From positions 32,382,501 through 32,446,500 of the forward strand of contig CM060834.1 in assembly GCA_030762175.1 (NCBI GenBank): a stretch of DNA of 64,000 bases, given 5' to 3'. This document shows, in pieces, positions 33,482 to 43,769 of this stretch. Below the pieces are notes generated by a model. The model was not told the origin of the DNA and ran no database searches. It saw only the letters and a list, made by a program, of their open reading frames with translations. This DNA comes from Metallyticus violacea (lineage: Eukaryota > Arthropoda > Insecta > Mantodea > Metallyticidae). Made by a program: the position numbers and the translations under genes. The first letter of the stretch is position 1. Each line of letters starts with the position of its first letter.

Positions 33482-35050
33482 TTGGGGAAAAAAAATGAAT
33501 GAATGAATATGGAAATAACTGCAGCATTCTATTGTTGATTTTAAAAATAAAAACACTTAGCGGCAAAGTAATTTTTATGTGAAATATAGCAAAACGTGGG
33601 TAAAAGAAAGGTACAATATTGAGAGAAAAAAAATGAATTTAAATTTACCAATTCAGCAAAAGTGTTGTTCTATATTAGGATTACAACTATCATGATATAA
33701 TCTTTAAGTTCGTCGCTTGTCTTCTAAAACGTGTACTTTTTCAAAACTGTTTTAATCATGACTTCTATATTTTTTCAAGATTATTGCATGAAACTTTGCA
33801 TAGATATTCTTCTTACTGAGACCAACACTATAATCCTCAGTCTTTATGTTAAATAGAAAATTTAAAAAAATGTTAACTGTACAATAAAAAAAGAAAGAAA
33901 GAAAGATAAGGGATTATTCAGGAAAGTTAAAATCTTGGGAATAATTTTGTGCCATTTTTCGTGTATTTTTTCTTGCTTGATACCTTCCCCATTCCCCTTC
34001 CTTATGCTGTTCACCTGGCCACGTCAGGAGGGCTGGCCAGCTAATGATTGGTTCCTGCCCATTGAGCGTTCTACCGTGCTATGACGTAACCGTTCTGACA
34101 GGCAAACATGTCCTTCGTGCATGTGCAGGAAGTGTGTGTGCAGCTTATTGCATTTAAATAAAACAAATACTAAAGAAAATATTATAATATTAACGTTAAA
34201 GCTTGCTGTGTATGGGAAAGAATATTATGAAACTATATTGTAATAATATGTTATAAAGGTTTATTTTAAAAACTGCACACTTTGCCGCAGAGCTAACGGA
34301 ACACACATACACTAACAGTGTCTACACAGCTTTGCTGGATACCTTGTGAACCGCGCGCTGGAACGAGTAGGGCTTAGAAAAAACTTGCGTTCATGAGATA
34401 ACTCATGTTTTTTGTACCAGGGGTATATTTTTGCAAGAAAAATAAGAGCATTTCACTCTCGATTTGAAAAATATTCTGGTGTGCTGGAGAAAAGCGAAAG
34501 TGCGGTATTGAAGTATTTATAACCACATTTAAAAAACCAAATAGCTATAAAAATTATAATTTGTAGACCTGTGTTACTAATCATTCGCTAAAAGTTAATA
34601 ACGCAAAGATAACAATGAAGTACAAGAAGAAAAATAAAAGATACTGCACTATAAAAGTTTTCTAGAAGGATATTATGCGCAATACGTTATATCCCAAAGC
34701 ACGAAATGTTGCAGGTGCATCTAAGTCTACAAAGTCTGAAGGAAACTTTATCCCTTCTGGCACCGGCATATCGAGACATATCGACTCTGCCTTGAGCACT
34801 AGCAATGGAATACGGTCACGTAACATTGTGTAAATCTCGTTTGTGTTGACACAGAAACCTCATCTTCTGCATCTTATCTAGCTCTCTATCTCTTTCAGAA
34901 GATTATTTCAGAACACAAAATGGAAAACAGAATGGCGTGATATTTCGGCTGTTTTCAATTATACTGTGATATTTATAAGTTTAATGTTAAATTGCACAGT
35001 TAATAATTTTGATAACTGGATTCAACTGAAATTTTAAAGAAGCAATGCTG
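33482..35050. other. No gene recognised; GC-richer patch at 34.0-34.13 kb
   Basis: The patch carries tgacgtaa (CRE-like) and attggttcc (inverted CCAAT) and could be an unannotated promoter, but no exon or splice donor follows within reach. The rest is AT-rich and stop-dense. Confidence 0.4.
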
Positions 35051-35051
35051 A

Positions 35052-35445
35052 ACCGAGAGAGATGGCCCAGGCGGTAACGAACGTTCAGGTTTCAAATACA
35101 TTGACATCCATCAGCTGACCTTGAGTTTTTTCGTTGTTTCCCCTTATCGTTTAGACGAATGCTGGGATGAATTCTTTCCTTTTCTTTTCACGAATTTTCC
35201 CCACCCATTTCATTGCTCGAAAGTGCCAGGGCAAGGTGAGATGGTGCGGTGTAACGGTGGCTTGCGCTTTGAAAAGCTTTCTATGTTAATCGCCTGCAAT
35301 CGAAGTGTGGGTAGGTTTAATCGCAAAAGACCTGTCGACGGTGATGAGCAAGAGCCCCGGTCATGTCCGTGTCTCACCAGCCCTGGATCTGACCGCCCGA
35401 AAGTGCGTCCATCGGGGGTGTAGACACAAACGGCCAGTCCTTGAG
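35052..35445 (+). mobile_element. SINE-E copy, nearly full length
   Basis: A tRNA-like head (gagagatggcccaggcgg) is followed by the core cgaaagtgccagg (35218-35230), gcggtgtaacggtggc and acaaacggccagtccttgag, all collinear with the copy at 27.5-28.0 kb. The 100-codon frame at 35121-35423 is a translation of this SINE. Confidence 0.78.
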
Positions 35446-35449
35446 CGAA

Positions 35450-35770
35450 GATAAAGTACCGATATGCCCTCCTCCGTACCTATTAATACAATCCATTCAA
35501 ACGAAACAAGAAACACCTAGATAGGAGATATTCGTCTATTCACTTCCAATACCACCACCTGCTGTTTGCTAGCCAGCCGCTTTCTCGCTAGAGATTAGGA
35601 TGTTCCCAGTCCCAGACGTTTTACCTTTGGCATCCAGGCATTATAATTGAAATTTTTGGCTTTACTTTCTTTGAAAATGTCACTAATAATGCTTAATTTC
35701 TTTAGTGGGTGAAAAGAAGGCCGTTATTTCAGGAATTCCTTACTTAATATGGGCGAGTAAAGGACGTTTT
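35450..35770. other. No gene recognised
   Basis: Short spacer between two SINE-like units; no frame of note. Confidence 0.5.
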
Positions 35771-35774
35771 AGTA

Positions 35775-36062
35775 GGGTCAGGCCGAATGGTTAGACAACT
35801 CAACTCCCATCAAGGCTAAGCCGCAAGTGAGGTTTTCTCTGGGTTCTCCTATTTTCCCCACCATTTCATTTCGCCTGTGCTTCATCTTCACCATTTTCAT
35901 TCCTTTTATTATCATCCTATCATTTCTTTCAACTCTTTCTATTTAGAGAGCCGAATATACACTTCCCGTGGTTTTTTTCTTTGTCGCGAATGACGACGAA
36001 GGCAACTGAGGCGGTGGCCCTGCGGCAAGACCTGTGCCGAGCATCAAAAGTAGAATGGAATA
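35775..36062 (+). mobile_element. Probable further SINE (single copy in window)
   Basis: The start caggccgaatggttagacaa has an A-box-like string and the body has the same C/T-rich middle (ttttccccaccatttcat) as SINE-E at 35.2 kb, but the core differs. It ends in a GC-richer part (ggcggtggccctgcggc) before AT-rich DNA resumes. Could be a sister family of SINE-E. Confidence 0.45.
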
Positions 36063-36064
36063 TT

Positions 36065-36668
36065 GTTTTTTTATTAATATTATGCAGTTTCCCTTAACTG
36101 ATATTGGGCTTCTTCCATTATTGCTGTGTCACATGCCAGCACGAGTATGTTTAAATGTTCTGCTGTAGGAATATAGTTCGATCTTACTGATTAACTAATA
36201 TATTTGCACTTTTAATAATTTATTTGGCAATAAAATAGAAGAAAGTCCTATTTAGGTTTTCAGAAGGAGGAATCTTATGTAAGCACCAATGAAATGTGTA
36301 ATACGTATTTACATTTACTTTGTGTTCGAAATCTTAATTTTAGATTAAGAAATGATTTAAGAAGCGCATTTCATTAGACATGTACCAGTTTATTAAATTG
36401 TTTTATACATATTATTTAATCAAATGAAATACCATTGAAAGCATCGCAAGAGAAACGACCTTCTTAAAAAAGAAAGTTTCTGTACTATACAAAATAAGCT
36501 GGTATTGCAAAAATTATATATTATGCAATTGTGATACGCAGTATTAGAGTATATCTAAAATAATAAAAATTTAGTTTCAGTTAAGCTATTGTATCAGATA
36601 CAAAATCACAAATAATTAGGTGAATAATACCTTTAGATAAAAGCTGAAGGCAGGGATAGCTATTAATT
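36065..36668. other. No gene recognised
   Basis: AT-rich, no recognisable features. Confidence 0.55.

Positions 36669-36669
<1 letters not shown>

Positions 36670-36722
<53 letters not shown>
36670..36722. repeat. (AT)n microsatellite
   Basis: About 26 AT units. The 88-codon frame through it (poly Ile-Tyr) is an artefact. Confidence 0.97.
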
Positions 36723-36724
<2 letters not shown>

Positions 36725-36787
36725 TATAATAGTAGAAAAGGGTAAGGATAAGAAAAGGAAAAGGATATATAAGGATATATAAGAAAA

Positions 36788-36905
36788 GGATATGCTTGTC
36801 TTCTTGCCATAGAAGGACTCCACGAGTCCGAAATATAGCGATCTCAAGTGTGACTTTTTCTTAGTGTTTTATTCTATTATAATTACTGTTAATTTATTAC
36901 ATTGT
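36788..36905. repeat. Dispersed repeat X, copy 1
   Basis: The segment from cttcttgccatagaagga through gtccgaaatatagcgatctc and aagtgtgactttttct to actgttaattta aligns over about 110 bp with 62.43-62.53 kb. An (AT)n array lies next to both copies. It could be a LINE 3' end or a non-autonomous element. Confidence 0.7.
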
Positions 36906-36909
36906 TAAT

Positions 36910-37121
36910 AGTGTTACTTTATTTTTATTTTTTTATATTATATATGTCTATAAATAGAATAATATGAGCTAGGGAAGCAGACAATCACATATTGTTACAT
37001 TACCAACTAATGTCCCTGAAAATTGATTTATAAATGGAGAAATAACGGTTTTATTTATTTATTTTACCTAAAGTGCTTATATACTTTTATTTAATTCTTA
37101 AGTGTTAATATTTCTCATTTA

Positions 37122-37157
<36 letters not shown>

Positions 37158-37358
37158 TTTTCCCATATAATACTCTCATTCTGACTAGCCTGAGCTACTT
37201 CCAAGAGTAACCCCTACTTATTGGAAAAGAGCAGTCCGCTACCAAAAATATGCTTTGCCACCCATGAAGTTAGTATTTTTTTTTAATATTTATATTTTTA
37301 CTGCAAGCATAAAATGTGCCGTATTTAAAACTGATAATAATAACCACTAACCTGTGTT
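36910..37358. other. No gene recognised; (ATT)n at 37122-37156
   Basis: AT-rich DNA including about 11 ATT units. Confidence 0.6.
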
Positions 37359-37359
37359 T

Positions 37360-37610
37360 TAAGAAAAGTTAAAAATGATGTCCCTTAACGGCAATACATT
37401 GCTGGCATCTGCACGAGAAATTCCTATATTTATATAAATTTTCTTCCGTAAGAATACGGTGATTCGAAACAGGTTTCTTGTCATTGAAAGAACCTGGCTC
37501 TCGTAACTTTTTAACAAAATAACGAACAGTTTCTTTTCCTGGAGCACGATTGTTAGGATATTTTCGTCAGAATCTCTTTTCATATATGTGTCGTTCATAA
37601 AAACTCGTTC
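37360..37610 (-). mobile_element. DUF4817-associated transposase linker fragment
   Basis: Minus-strand translation in one frame reads PGKETVRYFVKKLREPGSFN, then DKKPVSNHRILTEENLYKYR. This resembles the linker between the DUF4817 helix-turn-helix and the catalytic domain, and matches the fragment at 21.7 kb (TVGQFEKR, HRVLMEEKLDEI). A competing 79-codon frame on the same strand is a shadow. No catalytic domain follows. Confidence 0.65.
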
Positions 37611-37611
37611 T

Positions 37612-38440
37612 TCAACATTATATGTAATAGCATAACTAACGAAAAATAATTAGCACCTATATACACACAATGAAATCACCAAATAACACACTAGCACACG
37701 ATCACTTGCTGACAAACTCTCTCTCAAACTAGCTATAGTGGAACCTCTCTAGCCCGGACAGGTATGGATCAATAGTTTTCTCTCAAATTAACGATGTGTC
37801 CATGATAGAATGAGGTAGGATTTCATAGTATGCACAAACATACGTATCTACATAATTTAAAGGAAATACAATATGTATTACACATTAATGCTCAATAAAA
37901 GTATTTTTGTCACTTTAATCTTCAACAATAAATGAGGACACTCTGCTTATTTTATGCATGCAATTATTTGCTTCAATCAAAGTTATGTACATTGTACTTT
38001 CTTGGAAATACGCAAAAATTTTACCTTTTCTAAAGAATTGAGGAAGCACAACAGAGAGCAAAAGTTAAAGAAAAACCCACCCTTTTCATACCATTGTGCT
38101 TAATGATGCATTGCAAAGCATAAAGATAAATGTCAAATAAGATCAAACAGATAGCATAAAGCCAGTTAGGGAAAAAAACCCGTCCTTTTGATATTACAGT
38201 ACTGTGTACTTGCTAATGACCCATTTAAAGTTTTAGAAATAAATGCCAGTCAAGCTTAAATTCGTTAGCGGAAATGCATACGGAAAGAGAAATTGAACGT
38301 AAGGGGTGTCCAGCTTCCAGGATTTAGAGGTGTCCAACATAGAAGTTATATTGGACATTTTAAGCACAACAACTTGTGCGACAAAATATGTTCAATATAA
38401 TGAGATGTCAAAGATACAGGAGTAAGAGATTTTACTGTTT
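37612..38440. other. No gene recognised; possible pogo/Tigger-like terminal repeat near 37.74 kb
   Basis: The string tagtggaacctctctagccc followed by ggac resembles terminal repeats of pogo/Tigger DNA transposons, but the opposite end and any transposase are not visible. The rest is AT-rich. Confidence 0.3.
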
Positions 38441-38444
38441 AAGT

Positions 38445-38718
38445 TTCCTCCTCTATGCGTTTTATACGACCTCGACGACTGGCTTGTCCCGATACGCAGC
38501 CGCCCTTTGTCGGCCCGTACTATAACCTCATTGTACTAAATTTCCTTCACGCTTATTCCAGTCTGTTTTACTTTTCAAAACAATCTACAGACTCATTTTT
38601 CGGGATCACTTTTTGCATTCTCTTTAATCTCATCTATGGTCTGAAAGCTTCTCCCTTTAAACAGCGAAAAACAGAGGTCGCAAGGGGCAAATCTGGGCTC
38701 TATAGTGACTGACAGATC
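38445..38718 (-). mobile_element. C-terminal mariner-type transposase fragment
   Basis: On the minus strand FAPCDLCFSLFKGRSFQTID followed by EIKENAKSD matches the third-Asp motif and following helix of mariner transposases (pattern D-L-A-P-x-D-F-x-L-F, then TxxEI). FEK and DWNKREGN follow in shifted frames. The upstream catalytic domain is missing. The 85-codon plus-strand frame over it is a shadow. Confidence 0.7.
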
Positions 38719-38999
38719 TTAATATTGCAAAGTTTAATAAAAAATCACTAGAAATGAAGAATGGGCTCTAGTATTGTATTGAACTGAATTTATTGAACAG
38801 TAGTATCTCTACGTAAACAGTTAAGATTTTCAATTAACTACCCACCATATCTCGATATTCGCTCATCATTGGAATTTTCTGAAGACAGGTTTGGTTACTA
38901 CAATATTCATAAATATAAATACAAAAACCACTATTATTTACCAATTTATAGTAAACATTTATGAATAATTAACAAATAATCACACTTAAACTGCATTAT

Positions 39000-40200
39000 A
39001 ACATTAATAAATATAACCTTTATCTATAGGAGGCTTCATTAAACACAACCCCCAGGTTATCTGCCTAATGAAAATCCCCACTTCTTATATTTCCCTTGTT
39101 ATCAATATTTTATCAATCATACCCAAATTCTCTCATCTTTCTTAACCATTCTAATCCATTTCTCCCTTACTTTTCCTGAGTACTCCTCTATCATTTTATT
39201 TCTCATTGTGCCACTTCAGTCAACATTCTACGTGCTATACTTTCTTTCTGTAATTTATCCCATTTCGCTCCCCATACACCCTTCCTCCCTCCCTCCGTCT
39301 CTTTACCCCTTCACTCTCTAATATGTCGGTCCTGGTGGTGTAGTGGTTACCATACTTGCCTCCTAAACCCGGCAAGGACCGATGGATTTTCTCGGGGCGT
39401 AAAAATCCTAAGTATGGCTTCCTTCGGACGGGAAGTAAAGCCGTGGGTCCCGTGTCGTACATTTACGGCACGAAAAAGAGCCTCAAGCCTGAAAGAGAGG
39501 CCTCTGAGCAAAATTTGTCTGCCGTTTCACGCCCTGAGTTGAATGGGACGCTCATGACTTGAGCTGTTAAAGAGCGTCCATAAATAAATCAATAAAATAA
39601 AACTCTCTAATAAACAATGAAATATTCCTGCAGGCTCTTTACACATAACACATCCTTCCCCATTTTCTCCTCTCAAACCCTTTAAAAACATGTTCTTGCT
39701 AGCATCCAGGCCAGTCCTTCCCTCTCCAATTTATCACAACAATCCACATATTTTTTTCTCCTGCTCCTTTTTAATTATTCTGTACAGTTTTAAAGACATC
39801 TTATCGCTAAAACTAGTTCAAATCTCTTGCCTTTATGTATTTTCAATTTTTGTCTTACTTCCTTCCAAAACCCTTGTCTTCTTTTATCTACAAATTCCCA
39901 AAGTTGCCTCATCCCAATTTCTTGCAATATTTTTCTCATTTCACCCATCCAGCTGTTACTTCTCATTACCTCCCTCTGATAGTTCGTACGCTCTTTTACG
40001 ACATTGTGGCCCCCTAATTTCGAAATCCTGTACCAATAGTTCAAAATTCCATCCACCATCAAACCTTTCCTCGCTAACTCAGCTGAAGCATTAGGCACTC
40101 CCAACGCCTTTGTACAAAACATCCTAAGAATTAAATAAAATTTCAGCCATTCTTTAGAAGTTCCCCGCACTTCTACTCCAAGTAACATTTTTCATTCCTC
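39000..40200 (-). mobile_element. Non-LTR retrotransposon C-terminal relic, interrupted by SINE-A
   Basis: The minus strand encodes ILNYWYRISKLGGHNVVKER, MGEMRKILQEIGMRQLWEF and KRRQGFWKEVRQ (40.1-39.87 kb), then GEGCVMCKEPAGIFHCLLES (39.67-39.60 kb), then past the SINE SEGVKRRREGGR (39.31 kb) and KVREKWIRMVKKDERI (39.18-39.12 kb). The Cys/His spacing (CxxC...HC) resembles the zinc-knuckle found after the RT domain in some LINE ORF2 proteins. I do not recognise the clade. A second copy lies at 43.2-43.77 kb. The frame is continuous on both sides of the SINE if one target-site copy is removed, so the host element was still open in this part when hit. Confidence 0.72.
39324..39601 (+). mobile_element. 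SINE-A copy 6, nested in a LINE, with exact target-site duplication
   Basis: Complete copy: head gtcggtcctggtggtgtagt, anticodon-like ttgcctcctaaacc, full body, and 3' end gttaaagagcgtcc then taaataaatcaataaaataa. Exact 11-bp duplications actctctaata flank it at 39313-39323 and 39602-39612. A segment around the B box is lost. The perfect duplication suggests it is among the younger copies here. Confidence 0.97.
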
Positions 40201-40202
40201 TG

Positions 40203-40640
40203 CCGCTTCATACAATTTCTCCAAACAAGTTATTGATATATTTGGAATTTTCTTCAAACATACACTAATCACTCTCATAGCTACTTTAGCTTTAACAGGT
40301 ACTTCTTCTCTTGTGGTTCCCACTCTCCACTACTTAACAACCTCGCCCCCCCCCCCTCCCCCAAAACCAAATTGAATCTTAGTATAAAAGTTCACCCAAC
40401 GGTGTCTCATTATAACCCGAGCAATCTTAAATCAATGTTCTGTTAATTAACAAAGCATAAATGTGGTAACTTTTTTTGAAAATCAAAATAGTATTTTGTA
40501 TTCCATTGCCAATACGTACTCTCTGAAATATCACATTTTACATCCTGAAGCATTAAAGATATACAGAAAGAAACTATAAATGTGACCCAGAAAATAATCA
40601 CACGCACAGGTTGAGTCGTATGATTCATGGTGAAATCTAA
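40203..40640. other. No gene recognised; poly-C run near 40345
   Basis: C/T-rich left part may be further LINE sequence. A C-run of about ten occurs at 40346-40355. The 66-codon frame at 40443-40643 is unrecognised. Confidence 0.4.
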
Positions 40641-40644
40641 CATG

Positions 40645-40812
40645 AGTCCTAGTGGTAGCGTTTGCTACTGCTAATTCGGAGATCGTGGGGTCGAAACTCG
40701 GTTAGGTCAAGCTGTTGTGGTTTTTCCTTACACTGAGAAGGTAAATACCAGACAGCTTTAAGGCGCCAAGGACTCCGTGCTCATTTGCACCGTCATTAAT
40801 TAATTTAATTTT
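40645..40812 (+). mobile_element. SINE-D copy 2 (tRNA-derived)
   Basis: tcctagtggtagcg gives an A box and gtggggtcgaaactc a B box. The body ggttaggtcaagctg, cactgagaaggtaa, acagctttaaggcg and catttgcaccgtcatt is collinear with the minus-strand copy at 29.65-29.87 kb. Ends in an A/T-rich tail. Confidence 0.8.
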
Positions 40813-40904
40813 ATTCATCCTTACATACTTATACCCATAGAATTCAGTACATCATCTACGGACGTCGCGAGAAGACCAAGCTGTCAAAACAATAAATAAA
40901 ACTT

Positions 40905-40928
40905 TAAAAAAAAAAAAAAAAAAAAAAA
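40905..40928. repeat. Poly-A run
   Basis: About 24 consecutive A, following ataaataaaact; may be the tail of a retroposed copy whose body is not identified. Confidence 0.9.
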
Positions 40929-41326
40929 GGATTTACGGCTCTAATGATCTAACCTCACTTTGCTGTAATCTCTATACAAGACACGTGAGGGGGAATTTTC
41001 AGGTATTTAACAGCTTAATTGTGCTTAATATGTAGCAGTTGTCTAAAATACATTGATAATGAATACTTATGACTGTAAGAGTTGGTTGTATAATGAGTAA
41101 ATCTGAATTTAATGTCTTAATGTTAGTAAATATTACGAAACAGTATTCATATAAATAACTCTTGCAGTTGTTTTTTCATTTACGTGTTGTTTATGCAACT
41201 GAAACAATAGAGCAACGGTGATATGCATGCGGAATCTTTATGGAAATTACATATAAATTACAAATAGTACGTTTCTCTACTTATCCGTTACTATTTCTCG
41301 ATTTCCTTGAAAAAACTTGGATGGAG

Positions 41327-41474
41327 GGCAGCTGTAATTCTCAAAATTATTGGAGAGAAACGTCTGTTGCTTCCGATGCGGAACTGGATCGCATGGCAAG
41401 GCCATTGGTTCCGGTAGCTCCGAGAGAGACGTATGAGGAAGTGATGTGGCTTCCCAGCACGTGGTGCATACCAG
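41327..41474 (+). CDS. Candidate internal or initial exon
   Basis: The frame from the ATG at 41240 encodes, near its end, AELDRMARPLVPVAPRETYE and then EVMWLPSTWCIPG, with codon usage clearly less AT-biased than neighbouring DNA, and runs into CAG|GTGAGT (exon end 41474), a strong donor. The exon would end in phase 1. A pyrimidine-rich tract before 41310 and AG at 41325-41326 could serve as acceptor; the exon start shown assumes that. I recognise no domain. Anti-parallel frames exist. A retrotransposon origin is not excluded. Confidence 0.3.
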
Positions 41475-42925
41475 GTGAGTTTTCACTACCAGTGTGCGTG
41501 TGTCTACATTTATATCCGGGAATAAACCTTGTGCTCTGCTCTGCTAGAACTAAGATTAAGTTAATAGCTAACACGTTTGTTTTCGTTTCACTTTTTTCGT
41601 TTTCACGGTGCCGCAATTGTTAAGCAATTTTTCCATATTAATTATAGTGAAAGGCTTTCAGGTTAATGCATTTTATGGGCTCTACATGAGATCCTGAGCA
41701 TTGCATAGGCCTCGCCTGAAGTTTTGTTGAGACAAAAGCAGACTTTCAGAGCATCACATTGTTCATTGCATGTCACCTCAACTTGTATACCTCTCACAAG
41801 CGGTAACCGGAAGTGACAACAATGGAACTAGCGCAAAAAATTATGATCATTCTTTATTGAACAGCGCTCGTGTGTAGCAAATATTTTGTGCTGTTACGTC
41901 TCAATATGCCAAACACCTAACTTACTTGATGTTCTCTTGCTGCAGAGTGTTTTTAAGAAACATAACGCAGAAACATAATTCAGAAGATGAATATTCTGTA
42001 ATAGTCACATTTTATTCCTAATTTGACTGGGAAAACCCAAGGCTTCGGGAAGGGCATGTCAGTGACTGAAGGAGTTGTCAGACTATAAATGCACGAACTA
42101 AATGCGACCTGATGAACCAGATATTTACTCACTGCTGCGAGAGGAGTGACATTCGTTAGTGACGGACTATTCATGAGCAGTTAAGCAGTACAGACTTAAC
42201 GTTCTTCTTTAGAAATGACAGATGATTACTGTCTTATACTAGACTGGTTAAACCACCAAAAGGGTGACAGCGATGCGATCGAAAGGCTGTCCATACAAAC
42301 TGATACATATATTATATTTATTGAGGGTGGTTCTCTCATTAGAGACTCCAAACTATTGCCTATAAAAATGCATGTTATACAGATAATAATTGTACATTTA
42401 TATACATATATCTCCAAGAATGTCCAATCATCCAGTGACCTTCTTTGTCTACGCTCCGCGTCACCGCATCTCGGCAGTTGTGACTAAACTATCGTGTGAT
42501 TTAACATTGTACACAACGGTACAGTTCAATTTCCTCGTTCTTTAAGTATTGGCTAACACGTGTATTTGCAGAATATGGCATTTGGACTGAAACGGCGGTT
42601 CGTGGCAGCATAAAGGCGGCTACGGCTAAAGTATAGATCACAAGCTTATAGAATCTTAATATCAGAATGGCCTCTTATACGTGGCGATCATTCCCCATGT
42701 AGAAAGAGAGAGAGGTAATACAAATTCCACAATAACGCGTCTATTTAAACCGAAAACTCATTATTCTGGTTTTCATTGCAACAAACTTGTCGATGAACCT
42801 TTGATTAAAGTCTGGAATATGCAGAAATGTCCGTTCCTACAGAAAGCACTATACATATATTTCCTGTTTTGAAATCACAGTTTGACTCAAAATAATACTT
42901 GAAGGTTTACCCAGTTTTTAAATTT
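41475..42925. other. No gene recognised
   Basis: Would be intronic if the 41.3-kb exon is real. Frames of 60-90 codons (for example 42215-42487) have no motif. Confidence 0.5.
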
Positions 42926-42930
42926 AAATT

Positions 42931-43175
42931 TTCATTATGATAACAGAGTCTTTCGGGTTGTAAGGTCATGATCCAAAGGCATTCTCCTTCATCTTCCCAG
43001 ATGTTTTGTCCACGACTGCGATGGACATCTTCAATGGGGGCATTCAAGAAGATTACGGCGACCACACCAATGTAGATGTCCATCGCAGTCGTGAACGAAA
43101 CGTCTTCGAAGAGAGAAAAATGTCATTGGACCATGCATGACGTTACAGGCCAGAAGATTCAGTTATCATAATTGA
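42931..43175. repeat. Inverted repeat of ~100-bp arms, possibly Penelope-like element ends
   Basis: cacgactgcgatggacatct at 43011-43030 is the exact reverse complement of 43074-43093. Similarity extends outwards through about 80 more bases of each arm (42931-43010 and 43094-43175) to ttcattatgataac against gttatcataattga. The 43-bp centre is unique. Strings of the type gatgtccatcgcagtcgtgg followed by acgaaacgtc resemble the sequence after the ORF in many Penelope-like elements, which often carry inverted terminal copies, but no reverse transcriptase or GIY-YIG coding was found here. Confidence 0.75.
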
Positions 43176-43204
43176 CAGCAGCCGTAAAAGCCTACATTCT
43201 GCAA

Positions 43205-43768
43205 TTTAAATTTTCTCTTCTGAAACCCTTTAAAACAACACTCCTGCTCGTATCCAGGCCAATTCTCCCCTCTTAAATTTATCACCTCAATTCACATATT
43301 TCTCTCTCCTTAACCACTTTTTAATTATTCCGTACAATTTTAAAGAACTCTTATTTTCTAAAACTAGCCCAAATCTCTTGCTTCTCTATATCTTCAATCC
43401 TTTACCTTACTTCCTCCCAAACCCGTTGTTATTTTTATCTCCAAACTCCCAAAGTACCACCATCCCAATTTCTTCTTATATTTCCCCCACCTCTCCCACC
43501 CAGGTGTTATCTCTCGTTACATCCCTTTGATATTTCATACACTCTTTTAGAACATTATGGTCCCCTAATTTCAAAATCCTTTACTAACATTTTAGTTCTA
43601 CCACAAAACCCTTCCTCCATACCTTCCCTAACTCAGCTAAAACGACTGCTTTCGGTGAAACTTTAGTAATCCTAACAACTCTCTACAATACATCCTATGA
43701 ATTAAATCAATTTTCAACCATCCCTTGTAAGTACATCATACTTCTACTCCATATAACATTTTTGATTT
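43205..43768 (-). mobile_element. Second copy of the LINE seen at 39.66-40.20 kb
   Basis: Collinear over about 560 bp with 39655-40195 in the same orientation, for example gtatccaggccaattctccc against gcatccaggccagtccttcc, and ttttagaacattatgg against ttttacgacattgtgg. It is more decayed than the first copy, with no long minus-strand frame. Confidence 0.82.
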
Positions 43769-43769
43769 C

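Noticed and set aside
36581..36847. 88-codon ORF with Ile-Tyr repeats
   Set aside because: The (AT)n microsatellite plus repeat X.
38455..38712. 85-codon plus-strand ORF
   Set aside because: Shadow of the minus-strand mariner C-terminal fragment.
39235..39562. ORFs of 68-75 codons over 39.3-39.5 kb
   Set aside because: Translations of SINE-A copy 6; only the short SEGVKRRREGG end belongs to the interrupted LINE.
39690..40094. 134-codon plus-strand ORF
   Set aside because: Shadow of the LINE relic on the opposite strand, whose translation has recognisable structure and a second genomic copy.
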